Origin: DATDMG01 sp036518955
GTDB taxonomy: Bacteria; Actinomycetota; Actinomycetes; Actinomycetales; Kineosporiaceae
DNA: 10,950 nt
Direction of reading: 5' to 3'
Assembly: GCA_036518955.1 (NCBI GenBank)
Contig: DATDMG010000176.1
Span: 1-10,950, forward strand
The notes beneath the pieces were generated by a model. That model was not told the DNA's origin. It saw only the letters and a program-made list of their open reading frames with translations, and searched no databases. Positions 1-6,347 of this stretch are shown in pieces. Every line of letters starts with the position of its first letter. Position 1 is the stretch's first letter. A program made the translations under genes and the position numbers.

Positions 1-10
1 GCGCGGCGAC

Positions 11-43
11 CCGGGGAGCCGGCGACGGGCTCAGGCTCCCCGG
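11..43. terminator. Strong hairpin, probable terminator of a gene left of the window
   Basis: Perfect 10-bp arms (CCGGGGAGCC at 11-20, GGCTCCCCGG at 34-43) surround a 13-base loop. There is no T-run on either side, so it is not a classical intrinsic terminator, but GC-rich hairpins without a U-tract often sit at gene ends in actinomycetes. The gene it would serve lies outside the window. Confidence 0.5.
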
Positions 44-66
44 ACGGGAGCCCCAGGCGGGTTGGA

Positions 67-109
67 CACGGTCGGCGGCGGGCGTCGGGGGCCGCCGCCG
101 CCGACCGTG
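67..109. terminator. Second very strong hairpin, 15-bp perfect stem
   Basis: Bases 67-81 and 95-109 are perfect reverse complements (outer arm CACGGTCGGCGGCGG), with a 13-base loop. It follows the first hairpin by 23 bases, so the two form a tandem pair that would insulate the downstream operon from transcription entering from the left. There is no T-run. A role as a DNA-binding site is possible but less likely for such a long GC stem. Confidence 0.5.
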
Positions 110-119
110 GATCTGGGGT

Positions 120-174
120 GTTGCAACTTTCTGTGGTTGAAACACTACCTCTGGTTACTGATCCCGGGTAGCGT
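120..174 (+). promoter_or_regulatory. AT-richer patch with repeated GTTG-type motifs, probable promoter/operator of the ABC operon
   Basis: This is the only AT-rich stretch before the first gene. It contains GTTGCAAC (120-127, itself a palindrome), GTTGAAAC (136-143) and GTTACTGA (154-161), spaced about 16 and 18 bases apart. TTGCAA (121-126) and TTGAAA (137-142) are both -35-like. I see no convincing -10 at standard spacing; TACCTC (146-151) lies 19 bases after TTGCAA. GTTAC (154-158) and GTAGC (168-172) form a loose dyad like a TetR-family operator. The exact transcription start cannot be fixed. The rest of 1-252 holds the two hairpins and no credible gene. Confidence 0.35.
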
Positions 175-252
175 GCCGGCGTCCGCTGTTCGGTCGAATC
201 TCCGCTGGGCCGATCCCGGGCCGCGGCGCCGAGCCGGACGTACAGTCGAGCC

Positions 253-1377
253 ATGAGGTCCATGGCTCGTTGGCTCGTTCCGCTGTCCGTCACCGCCACC
301 CTCGCCACGGGGGTGGCGGTCAGCTCGGCCCAGGCGGGCGGTACGCCCGATCTACCGCCGAGCACCCCCGAGAAGGTGCTGGCGTCGGTCGCCGGCTCCG
401 CCGTGACCGCCCTGTCCGGCACGGTCGTCACCCGAGCCGACCTCGGACTGCCGTCGCTGGGCGACCTGGCGCCGTCCACGAGTTCCGCCGACGACCCGAC
501 CGGGCTGGTGACGCGCTTCCTGAGCGGCCGGAACACCCTGCGGCTGTGGCTCGACGGCCCGACGAAGCAGCGGGCGCAGCTCCTCGATCCCTTCAGCGAA
601 CTGGACGTCGTCCGCAACGGCACCGACGTGTGGACCTACACCTCGCGCGGGAATCTCGTGCAGCACGGCACGCTGCCCGCTCGCCCGGCCTCGCCGGCCT
701 CGGCGGCGGCCGCCGCACCCGCCCGACTCACCCCGGCCGAGCTCGCCCAGCGGGTGATCGCCACGGCCGGGCCGACCACGCGGGTGACGTTGGGGGCCCC
801 GGAGCTGGTGGCGAGCCGGAAGGCCTACGCCCTCACGCTCACCCCCACCTCGGAGGCCACCCTGGTGGGCCGCGTGGTGATCGCTGTGGACGCCGAGCGC
901 GGCGTCCCGCTGCGGGTGCAGGTCTTCCCGAGGGGCACGGCGCAACCAGCCGTCGAGACCGGCTTCACCAGCGTCGACTTCGGCACGCCCGGTGCCGACC
1001 GCTTCACCTTCACCCCGCCCCAGGGCGCGACCCGCACGGAGCTCGGCCGGGCACCGGCGCCCTCCACGGCGAAGCCGTCGCTGCCGGCGTCCGAACGGCC
1101 GACCGTGACCCGTGCCGGCTGGGCCTCGATCGTCGAGGTGCCGGCGGCCGCGCTGCGTGACCCGCAGTCCCGGCCGGCAGGCGGCACCCGACCGGCGCCG
1201 GCGCAGGCCGCCCGGTCCCGGCAGGGCCTCGCCGCCCTCGAGCAGCTGACCACCCCGACCCCGGCCGGGCGCGGGCTGCGCACATCGCTGGTGAGCGTGC
1301 TGTTCACGAACGACGGCAGGGTGCTCGCGGGTGCCGTGCCGCTGCAGGCGCTCATCGACGCCGCCGCGAAGAAGTGA
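253..1377 (+). CDS. Secreted LolA/RseB-like (DUF2092-type) protein, first gene of an ABC transporter operon
   Basis: A 374-residue exported protein. Residues 1-28 form a Sec signal peptide: basic MRSMAR, a hydrophobic core, then a likely AQA|GG cleavage site. Residues 35-265 read like the LolA/RseB N-terminal beta-sheet fold, which binds acyl chains or lipidated partners; typical features are LRLWLDGPTKQRAQLLD followed by DVVRNGTDVWTYTS near 96-140. A Pro/Ala-rich linker (143-166) interrupts the domain. The C-terminal part (about 290-374) ends in the short conserved-looking segment GLRTSLVSVLFTNDGRVLAG. The ATPase gene starts inside its stop codon, so the product probably works with that transporter at the cell surface. 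Ligand binding is inferred from fold resemblance only; actinomycetes lack a Lol pathway. ATG 262 is an alternative start, and no clear ribosome site distinguishes the two. Confidence 0.8.
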   Translation: MRSMARWLVPLSVTATLATGVAVSSAQAGGTPDLPPSTPEKVLASVAGSAVTALSGTVVTRADLGLPSLGDLAPSTSSADDPTGLVTRFLSGRNTLRLWLDGPTKQRAQLLDPFSELDVVRNGTDVWTYTSRGNLVQHGTLPARPASPASAAAAAPARLTPAELAQRVIATAGPTTRVTLGAPELVASRKAYALTLTPTSEATLVGRVVIAVDAERGVPLRVQVFPRGTAQPAVETGFTSVDFGTPGADRFTFTPPQGATRTELGRAPAPSTAKPSLPASERPTVTRAGWASIVEVPAAALRDPQSRPAGGTRPAPAQAARSRQGLAALEQLTTPTPAGRGLRTSLVSVLFTNDGRVLAGAVPLQALIDAAAKK

Positions 1378-2324
1378 GCGGCGACGCCCACCTCGCCATC
1401 GCCACCCGCGGGTTGGTCAAGCGATACCGCGGGCAGACCGCCGTCGACGGTATCGACCTCGCCGTCCCGCGCGGGTCGGTGTACGGGTTCCTGGGCCCGA
1501 ACGGCTCGGGCAAGACGACGACCATCCGGGTGCTGCTCGGCCTGTCCGCGGCCACCGAGGGCACTGTCGAGCTGCTGGGCCGGCCGATGCCGCAGGACCT
1601 GCGGCAGGTGCTGCCGTGGGTGGGCGCGCTGGTCGAGGGCCCGGCCTTCTACCCGTTCCTGTCCGGGACGGCGAACCTGCTGCGCCTGGACGCCGCGGAC
1701 CGCGACGCCCCTGCCCGCACCCGGGCGGTGCGGGTATCCGCCGCCCTGGACCGCGTCGGCCTGGGCAACGCCGCGGCCAAGCGGGTCCGCGCGTACTCGC
1801 TCGGGATGAAGCAGCGGCTGGGGATCGCCGCGGCGCTGCTCGGCCCGCGCGACCTGCTCGTGCTGGACGAGCCGACGAACGGCCTGGACCCGCAGGGCAC
1901 CCGGGAGGTCCGGCACCTGGTGAGCTCGCTGGCCGCGGACGGGACGACGGTCTTCGTGTCGTCCCACCTGCTCGCCGAGGTGGAGCAGGTGTGCACCCAC
2001 GTCGGCGTGATGAGCGCGGGCCGGCTGGTGGCCCAGGGGACGCTCGCCGAGCTGGCCGCGGCCGGTACGTCCCGGTTGCAGCTGGTGACGCCGGACGGCG
2101 GCACGGCGCTGGCCGTGTTGGCGTCGTTGGGACTGGACGGCGCCACCGTGGACGGCGACCAGGTTACGGCGGTGCTGCCCTCGGGAACGCTGCCCGAGCC
2201 GGAGAAGATAGTGGCCGAACTGGTGCGCGGCGACGTCCGGGTACGCGGATTCACGCTGCAGCGGGAGAGCCTCGAGGACCGCTTCGTCGCACTGACCGGA
2301 GAGGGGTTCGAGGTTGTCCGCTGA
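1374..2324 (+). CDS. ABC transporter ATP-binding protein, BcrA/DrrA-like class
   Basis: A 316-residue ATPase subunit that powers the permease encoded next. All motifs are present: Walker A GPNGSGKTT (41-49), signature YSLGMKQ (141-147), Walker B LLVLDEP with D165 and E166, D-loop NGLD, and switch His198 in SSHLL. The Q-loop position reads GALVEGPAFYPFLSG, with Glu where many ATPases have Gln, as is common in this subfamily. The last 80 or so residues (from about 235) form the C-terminal extension typical of drug, lantibiotic or lipid exporters with ABC-2 partners. The GTG start overlaps the previous stop by four bases (GTGA), indicating translational coupling. The substrate cannot be read from the sequence. 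Residue conservation suggests an active enzyme. Confidence 0.95.
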   Translation: MSGDAHLAIATRGLVKRYRGQTAVDGIDLAVPRGSVYGFLGPNGSGKTTTIRVLLGLSAATEGTVELLGRPMPQDLRQVLPWVGALVEGPAFYPFLSGTANLLRLDAADRDAPARTRAVRVSAALDRVGLGNAAAKRVRAYSLGMKQRLGIAAALLGPRDLLVLDEPTNGLDPQGTREVRHLVSSLAADGTTVFVSSHLLAEVEQVCTHVGVMSAGRLVAQGTLAELAAAGTSRLQLVTPDGGTALAVLASLGLDGATVDGDQVTAVLPSGTLPEPEKIVAELVRGDVRVRGFTLQRESLEDRFVALTGEGFEVVR

Positions 2325-3195
2325 GCGCGTCACCACCGCGGCGCCACCCGATCGGCGGCCCGGCCGCCCGCGGCCGAACCTGCGTGCCTCGCTGCTGGCG
2401 TCGGAGCTGGCGACCCTGTTCCGCCGCCGCCGGACGCAGGCCGTCCTCGCCGTCCTGGCCGGAGTGCCGCTCCTGATCGCGGTGGCCGTGCGGCTGTCGG
2501 CCGACCGCGGCGCCAGCGGGCGTGGTCCGGTGCTCGTCGACCGACTGTCGCACAACGGCCTGTTCGTCGGGGTGACCGCCCTGGTGGTGTCGATCCCGCT
2601 GTTCGTGCCGGTCGCGATCGGGGTGGTCGCCGGCGACACGATCGCCGGCGAGGCGAATCTCGGCACGCTGCGCTACCTGCTCCTGGCCCCGGCGGGCCGG
2701 ACCAGGCTGCTGCTGGTGAAGTACGCCGGGGTGGTGGCCTTCTGTCTGGCGGCGCCGCTGACGGTCGTGCTCGTCGGTGCCGGGATCGGCGGCGTCCTGT
2801 TCGATGTCGGCCCGGTGCCGCTGCTGTCCGGCGACACCGTGAGCGTGGGCGAGTCCGTGCTGCGGGCGTTGCTGGTCGCCGGGTACGTCGCCGTGTCGAT
2901 GCTCGGCCTGAGCGCCGTGGGCCTGTTCGTGTCGACCCTGACCGAGATCCCGGTGGGGGCCATGGCCGCGACGGTCACGCTCGCCGTCACGTCGCAGATC
3001 CTGGACGCCCTGCCCCAGGTCGAGTGGTTGCACCCGTACCTGATGAGCCACTTCTGGCTCGGGATGGGCGAGCTGCTCCGGACACCGATCGGCTGGGACT
3101 CCTTCGCGTCCAACGCCGTCCTGCAGGCCGGCTACATCGCGGTCTTCGGCAGCCTGGCCTGGGCCCGGCTCACCACCCGCGACGTGCTCTCCTGA
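2314..3195 (+). CDS. ABC-2 type transporter permease
   Basis: A 293-residue integral membrane subunit. A basic cytoplasmic N-terminus (residues 1-40, ending in RRRR) precedes about six membrane segments near 42-59, 90-112, 139-162, 190-213, 217-236 and 273-287. Between helices two and three lies GEANLGTLRYLLLAPAGRTR (112-131), the cytoplasmic coupling segment typical of ABC-2 permeases. The TTG start lies 11 bases inside the ATPase gene and is preceded by a good ribosome site, GGAGAGGGG (2298-2306), about 7 bases upstream; this supports that start. It is the last gene of the operon. One ATPase and one permease suggest a transporter built from two copies of each. Confidence 0.92.
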   Translation: MSAERVTTAAPPDRRPGRPRPNLRASLLASELATLFRRRRTQAVLAVLAGVPLLIAVAVRLSADRGASGRGPVLVDRLSHNGLFVGVTALVVSIPLFVPVAIGVVAGDTIAGEANLGTLRYLLLAPAGRTRLLLVKYAGVVAFCLAAPLTVVLVGAGIGGVLFDVGPVPLLSGDTVSVGESVLRALLVAGYVAVSMLGLSAVGLFVSTLTEIPVGAMAATVTLAVTSQILDALPQVEWLHPYLMSHFWLGMGELLRTPIGWDSFASNAVLQAGYIAVFGSLAWARLTTRDVLS

Positions 3196-3199
3196 CGGC

Positions 3200-3222
3200 C
3201 TGACCGGGCCGGCCGCGGTCAG
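3200..3222. terminator. Hairpin between converging genes
   Basis: CTGACCG (3200-3206) and CGGTCAG (3216-3222) form a perfect 7-bp stem around a GGCC-rich loop. It lies 4 bases after the permease stop and includes the stop codon of the opposing membrane-protein gene. It could end transcription from both sides. There is no T-run. Confidence 0.45.
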
Positions 3223-3755
3223 CCCGGGTCGCCCGGGCGGCGGACCGGGCCGTCGCCGTCCGGACGAGGCATTGCGATCATGCCCTGGGCCCGGGTGGCG
3301 ATGAGCAGCGACAGCACCGCCAGCGGCAACTCCACCAGCAGGGCGAGCACGCAGGCCTCGACGAGGGTACGCCGGTTGGCGGTCATCACGTCGAACCAGG
3401 CGTCGACGAGGAGCAGGGTCGCGGTCGCACTGGCCACGTTGACGACGAACGGCGACCGGCGCCAGGCCAGCCACGCCGTCCGCCCCAACGCCAGCATCAG
3501 GAGGACGTCGAACCCGACCCAGGCCCACCGGTAGTTGCGGCTCAGGGCACGGTCCGGAAGAGTCTGGTAGAGGACGACGATCCACGGCAGCATGGCCAGG
3601 CTCATCACCAGGTAGGCGACCGGCACCCAGCGCGCGACCGCGCGCCGGGCCACGACGGCTCGGATCACGCCGGGCAGCCGGACCGGCGGCGCGGCAGCGT
3701 CAAGAGCTGCGGCGGGAACGATGCCACCCCGTGCGTCGTCAGGTCCGGTGCTCAC
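3219..3755 (-). CDS. Conserved four-helix membrane protein of unknown function
   Basis: Translated from GTG 3755 this is 178 residues. I prefer this start because the sequence MSTGPDDARGG begins a typical soluble tail; a longer frame reaches GTG 3851, but its extra 32 residues are Arg/Gly/Cys-rich and unlike protein. Predicted membrane segments lie near residues 43-65, 77-97, 103-123 and 131-153. Charged or polar residues sit in or next to the helices (VGFD at 80-83, VDAWFDV at 117-123, VELPLA at 141-146), a pattern I associate with a conserved actinobacterial membrane family of unknown role. It lies 185 bases downstream of the cyclic-di-GMP gene on the same strand, but a hairpin and a promoter candidate in the gap suggest separate transcription. 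No function can be assigned. Confidence 0.75.
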   Translation of the reverse strand: MSTGPDDARGGIVPAAALDAAAPPVRLPGVIRAVVARRAVARWVPVAYLVMSLAMLPWIVVLYQTLPDRALSRNYRWAWVGFDVLLMLALGRTAWLAWRRSPFVVNVASATATLLLVDAWFDVMTANRRTLVEACVLALLVELPLAVLSLLIATRAQGMIAMPRPDGDGPVRRPGDPG

Positions 3756-3834
3756 GCCACCAGCATCCCGCTGGCCGGCCCCGCCGTCACGCGCCGCGCC
3801 TCGCCGGCACGGGACCGGCCGGCACCAGTTCCTC

Positions 3835-3863
3835 GATATCGCTCTTTCCACAACTCACCGCAA
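3835..3863 (-). promoter_or_regulatory. Candidate promoter of the four-helix membrane protein gene
   Basis: On the minus strand, TTGCGG (3858-3863) is followed by exactly 17 bases and then GATATC (3835-3840). The -35 matches four of six consensus positions; the -10 is weak. It lies in an AT-richer patch about 80 bases upstream of the chosen start, in a gap that otherwise carries only a terminator hairpin. Confidence 0.3.
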
Positions 3864-3893
3864 AGAAGTGCGCACCACCCGTTACTACGATCC

Positions 3894-3917
3894 CCGCCCA
3901 CGAGGTTCCGTGGGCGG
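3894..3917 (-). terminator. Hairpin after the GGDEF-EAL gene
   Basis: CCGCCCACG (3894-3902) and CGTGGGCGG (3909-3917) are perfect 9-bp arms around a 6-base loop. It lies 23 bases beyond the stop of the GGDEF-EAL gene. There is no U-tract, but position and strength fit a transcription end for that gene. Confidence 0.55.
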
Positions 3918-3921
3918 AGCG

Positions 3922-3943
3922 GGTCGCGGTCAGGTCGCGGTCA
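3922..3943. repeat. 11-bp exact tandem repeat at the 3' end of the GGDEF-EAL gene
   Basis: The unit GGTCGCGGTCA occurs twice in succession (3922-3932, 3933-3943) and GGTC begins a third copy. The TGA stop codon of the GGDEF-EAL gene is the last three bases of the second copy (3941-3943 read on the minus strand). Confidence 0.7.
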
Positions 3944-6154
3944 GGTCCAGCCGGGGGTCGGCCGGCCGAAATGGTAGCCCTGGGCGAGGTCGCAGCCGAT
4001 CTCGCGCAGCCTGTCGGCCTGGTGCGCGTGTTCGATCCCTTCGGCGGTCACCCGCATGCCGTGAGCGTGGGCGAGGTCCACGATCGCGGTGACGACGGCG
4101 TCCGCGCGCCCCTGCTCGCCCACCGACGCGACGAACGAACGGTCGATCTTCATGAAGTCCAGCTCGAACCGTTGCAGGTAGGCCAGCGCGGAGTAGCCGG
4201 TGCCGAAGTCGTCGATCCCGACCGGGACGCCGGACCCGATCAGTTGTCGCAACGCGGACTCGCCCGCCGGGTCGGCCCCGAGGAAGCTGCGCTCGGTCAG
4301 CTCCAGCTTCAGCAGCCGGGGCGGGATCCGGTGGCGCGCCAGCCCGTCGAGGATGCGCCGGACGACGCCTGGCTGCTGCATGGTCCGCGCCGAGACATTG
4401 ACGGCGAGCCAGGGTGGATCGGGGATCCGGACACCCGCCGTGACCGCCGGGCCGCGCCGGCGGGACCAGCGGGACAGCTGCTCCAGGGCGTGGTCGATCA
4501 CCCAGCAGTCCAGCTCCACGACCAGGCCGGTGTCCTCGGCGACGTCGATGAAGGCCTCGGGGAGCAACAGCCGCTCACCCGGGACGCCGTCCCCACCGGC
4601 CGCCGGGCGGCCCCCGAGGCCGGGCAGGTCCCGCAGCCGCACCAGGGCCTCCGCGCCCACCCGGCGGCCGGTCGGGAGGTCGATGATGGGCTGGTACCAC
4701 AGCGCCAGCCGATCGCCGTCCAGCGCGGAGCGCAACAGCCGTTCCGCCAGGTGGCGGGCCCGGGCCCGGGCCAGCAGGCCGTCGTCGAAGATGACGTAAC
4801 GGCCCCGGCCGGTGTCCTTGGCCTGGTAGAGCGCAAGGTCCGCCTCCGCGAGAAGCTCGTGGGCGCCGACTCCACGCCCCCGCCGGGAGGTGACGCCGGC
4901 GCTCACCGGGCAGGCCACCAGCTCGGGGGCGCCGGACAGCGCGTACGGCGCGCGCAGCGCCTCCACCACCGCCTGGCCCAAGGGACCCAGCTGGGCGCCG
5001 TCCGGGCCGGGCGGCGGGAGCACGGCGAACTCGTCGCCGCCCATCCGGGCGATCACCGAACCCTGCGGCACGACCCGGGCCAGCCGGCGCGACACCTCGA
5101 CGAGCAACGCGTCCCCGACGTGGTGCCCCAACGTGTCGTTCACCGCCTTGAACCGGTCCAGATCGAGCAGGACGAGGACGACGTCACCGTCGGCGCGGGC
5201 CGCCGTCGCCAGCTGGTGCCGCAGGCGCTGCTCCAGGCCGTGCCGGTTCAGCAGCCCGGTGAGGACGTCGGTGGCGGACATCCACTCGAGCCGCGCCTGG
5301 TCCCGCACCTGCCGGGACACCTCGACCGCGGCGCCGTGCACCTGGACGCCGCCAGGGCCACCGACGGCGGTGGACCAGCAGCGCACGTAGCGCACCACGC
5401 CGTCCGCGCCGACCACCCGCAGCGTCTCGACGTGGCCGCCGGAACGGTCGAGGGCGCCCACGTCCAGGTTCAGCGCACGTTCCCGGTCGGCCGGGTGGAC
5501 GGCCTCGTGCCAGCGGGCCAGCGTCGGCTGCACCGCGCCCGGCGCAACCCCCACCAGGGAGTACATCGGCGCCGTCCAGAGCAGCTCGCCGCTCGCCGGG
5601 TCCCACTCCCACAACCCGAGACCGGTGAGCTCCTCGGCGGCGCGGAGGGCGACCAGGCTGCCGTGCAGGGCCTCGAGCTCCGGGCCGAACCCGGTGACGT
5701 CGAGGAGGCCGCCGAACGCCCCGGCAACCCTGCCCTCCTCGACCCGGATGCCGGCCCACGCGTGCACGGTCCGGACGCCGTCCGGAGCGGCGAAGCGGAT
5801 CGTGCCCTGGACGGCGATCCGCCGGGTGACCAGGCCCAGCACCAGGTCGTCGAAACGTTCCAGGTCGTCGGGGTGGACGAGCCGGCGGACGGCGACCAGG
5901 CTGAGCTCGGTGCCGGGCAGCAGGCCGAGCGCCTCCGGCACCCGCGCCGAATGGTCGACCCTTCCGCTGACCGCATCCCACCGCCACAGCACCGGCACTC
6001 CCGCCGGAACCGCGACCTCCACCGGGACGGCAGCGGGCGGCGGGACATCGGCCGCGGCGCGAGCCGTCCGCCAACGCCCGGGTTGGAGGGGGACTCCGGC
6101 CGCAGCGGCGCCGGGCGGCGCCCAAGAGCTGTCGGTGACGCGGGTGGATGCCAC
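3941..6154 (-). CDS. Cyclic-di-GMP turnover enzyme, PAS-PAS-GGDEF-EAL
   Basis: A 737-residue cytoplasmic protein without membrane segments. Order: disordered Ala/Pro-rich tail (1-48), PAS (about 52-155), PAS (about 180-280), GGDEF (about 292-455), EAL (about 478-730). The diguanylate cyclase has an intact GGDEF motif (372-376) and the metal-binding DLDRFK (D331). The product-inhibition RxxD site is lost: the equivalent positions are Pro363 and Ser366. The phosphodiesterase has all expected catalytic residues: E502 of EAL, N586, E618, D648/D649, K669, E705, Q725. Both activities are therefore plausible, with the PAS domains sensing a small ligand, redox state or light. The GTG start at 6154 has GAGGGAG shortly upstream. 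It may be set apart from the flavoprotein gene upstream by two hairpins. The actual balance of synthesis and breakdown cannot be predicted. Confidence 0.93.
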   Translation of the reverse strand: MASTRVTDSSWAPPGAAAAGVPLQPGRWRTARAAADVPPPAAVPVEVAVPAGVPVLWRWDAVSGRVDHSARVPEALGLLPGTELSLVAVRRLVHPDDLERFDDLVLGLVTRRIAVQGTIRFAAPDGVRTVHAWAGIRVEEGRVAGAFGGLLDVTGFGPELEALHGSLVALRAAEELTGLGLWEWDPASGELLWTAPMYSLVGVAPGAVQPTLARWHEAVHPADRERALNLDVGALDRSGGHVETLRVVGADGVVRYVRCWSTAVGGPGGVQVHGAAVEVSRQVRDQARLEWMSATDVLTGLLNRHGLEQRLRHQLATAARADGDVVLVLLDLDRFKAVNDTLGHHVGDALLVEVSRRLARVVPQGSVIARMGGDEFAVLPPPGPDGAQLGPLGQAVVEALRAPYALSGAPELVACPVSAGVTSRRGRGVGAHELLAEADLALYQAKDTGRGRYVIFDDGLLARARARHLAERLLRSALDGDRLALWYQPIIDLPTGRRVGAEALVRLRDLPGLGGRPAAGGDGVPGERLLLPEAFIDVAEDTGLVVELDCWVIDHALEQLSRWSRRRGPAVTAGVRIPDPPWLAVNVSARTMQQPGVVRRILDGLARHRIPPRLLKLELTERSFLGADPAGESALRQLIGSGVPVGIDDFGTGYSALAYLQRFELDFMKIDRSFVASVGEQGRADAVVTAIVDLAHAHGMRVTAEGIEHAHQADRLREIGCDLAQGYHFGRPTPGWT

Positions 6155-6237
6155 GGGCCCGCTCCCTCTGCTCGGCAGTCGTTCCGACGGCGGCAGACTC
6201 CGGCCTCGCTGCCCCTGAGCCCAGCATGCATGACCCC

Positions 6238-6262
6238 GACCCAGGGGTCAGCCCCTTGGGTC
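6238..6262. promoter_or_regulatory. TGACCC/GGGTCA inverted-repeat hairpin upstream of the GGDEF-EAL gene
   Basis: GACCCAGGGG (6238-6247) pairs with CCCC-T-TGGGTC (6252-6262), giving ten base pairs with one bulged T and a TCAG loop. A second, overlapping dyad, TGACCCC (6231-6237) and GGGGTCA (6244-6250), shares bases with it. The cluster lies about 80 bases upstream of the GGDEF-EAL start and about 85 bases past the stop of the flavoprotein gene, so it could be an operator for the former or a terminator for the latter. Confidence 0.45.
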
Positions 6263-6296
6263 AAAGAGATTGCGCTGTGTCAGAAGTTGCGCAGCG

Positions 6297-6328
6297 AAAT
6301 GCCTGAAATGCGAGCATTTTCGGCATTT
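6297..6328. repeat. 32-bp dyad built from four AAATGC/GCATTT half-sites
   Basis: The sequence reads AAATGCC-TG-AAATGC-GA-GCATTT-TC-GGCATTT and is symmetric about 6312/6313, with non-pairing only at the short TG/TC junctions and centre. It is much richer in A and T than its surroundings. It starts 19 bases past the stop of the flavoprotein gene (minus strand), so it could fold as a terminator, but the doubled half-sites also look like a protein-binding site. Confidence 0.6.
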
Positions 6329-6347
6329 GCAGTGCAGCAAAGCTTAC

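Noticed and set aside
62..256. 64-codon frame before the first gene
   Set aside because: It runs through the 15-bp hairpin and the promoter-like patch, has no ribosome site and overlaps the next start.
825..2666. 613-codon open frame on the minus strand across the ABC operon
   Set aside because: It is antisense to the secreted protein and ATPase genes, which have complete family motifs. Its translation is Arg/His/Gly-rich, typical of a shadow frame in very GC-rich DNA.
2251..3585. 444-codon minus-strand frame over the permease
   Set aside because: It is antisense to a clear six-helix ABC-2 permease and of low-complexity composition (Gln/Gly/Arg/His).
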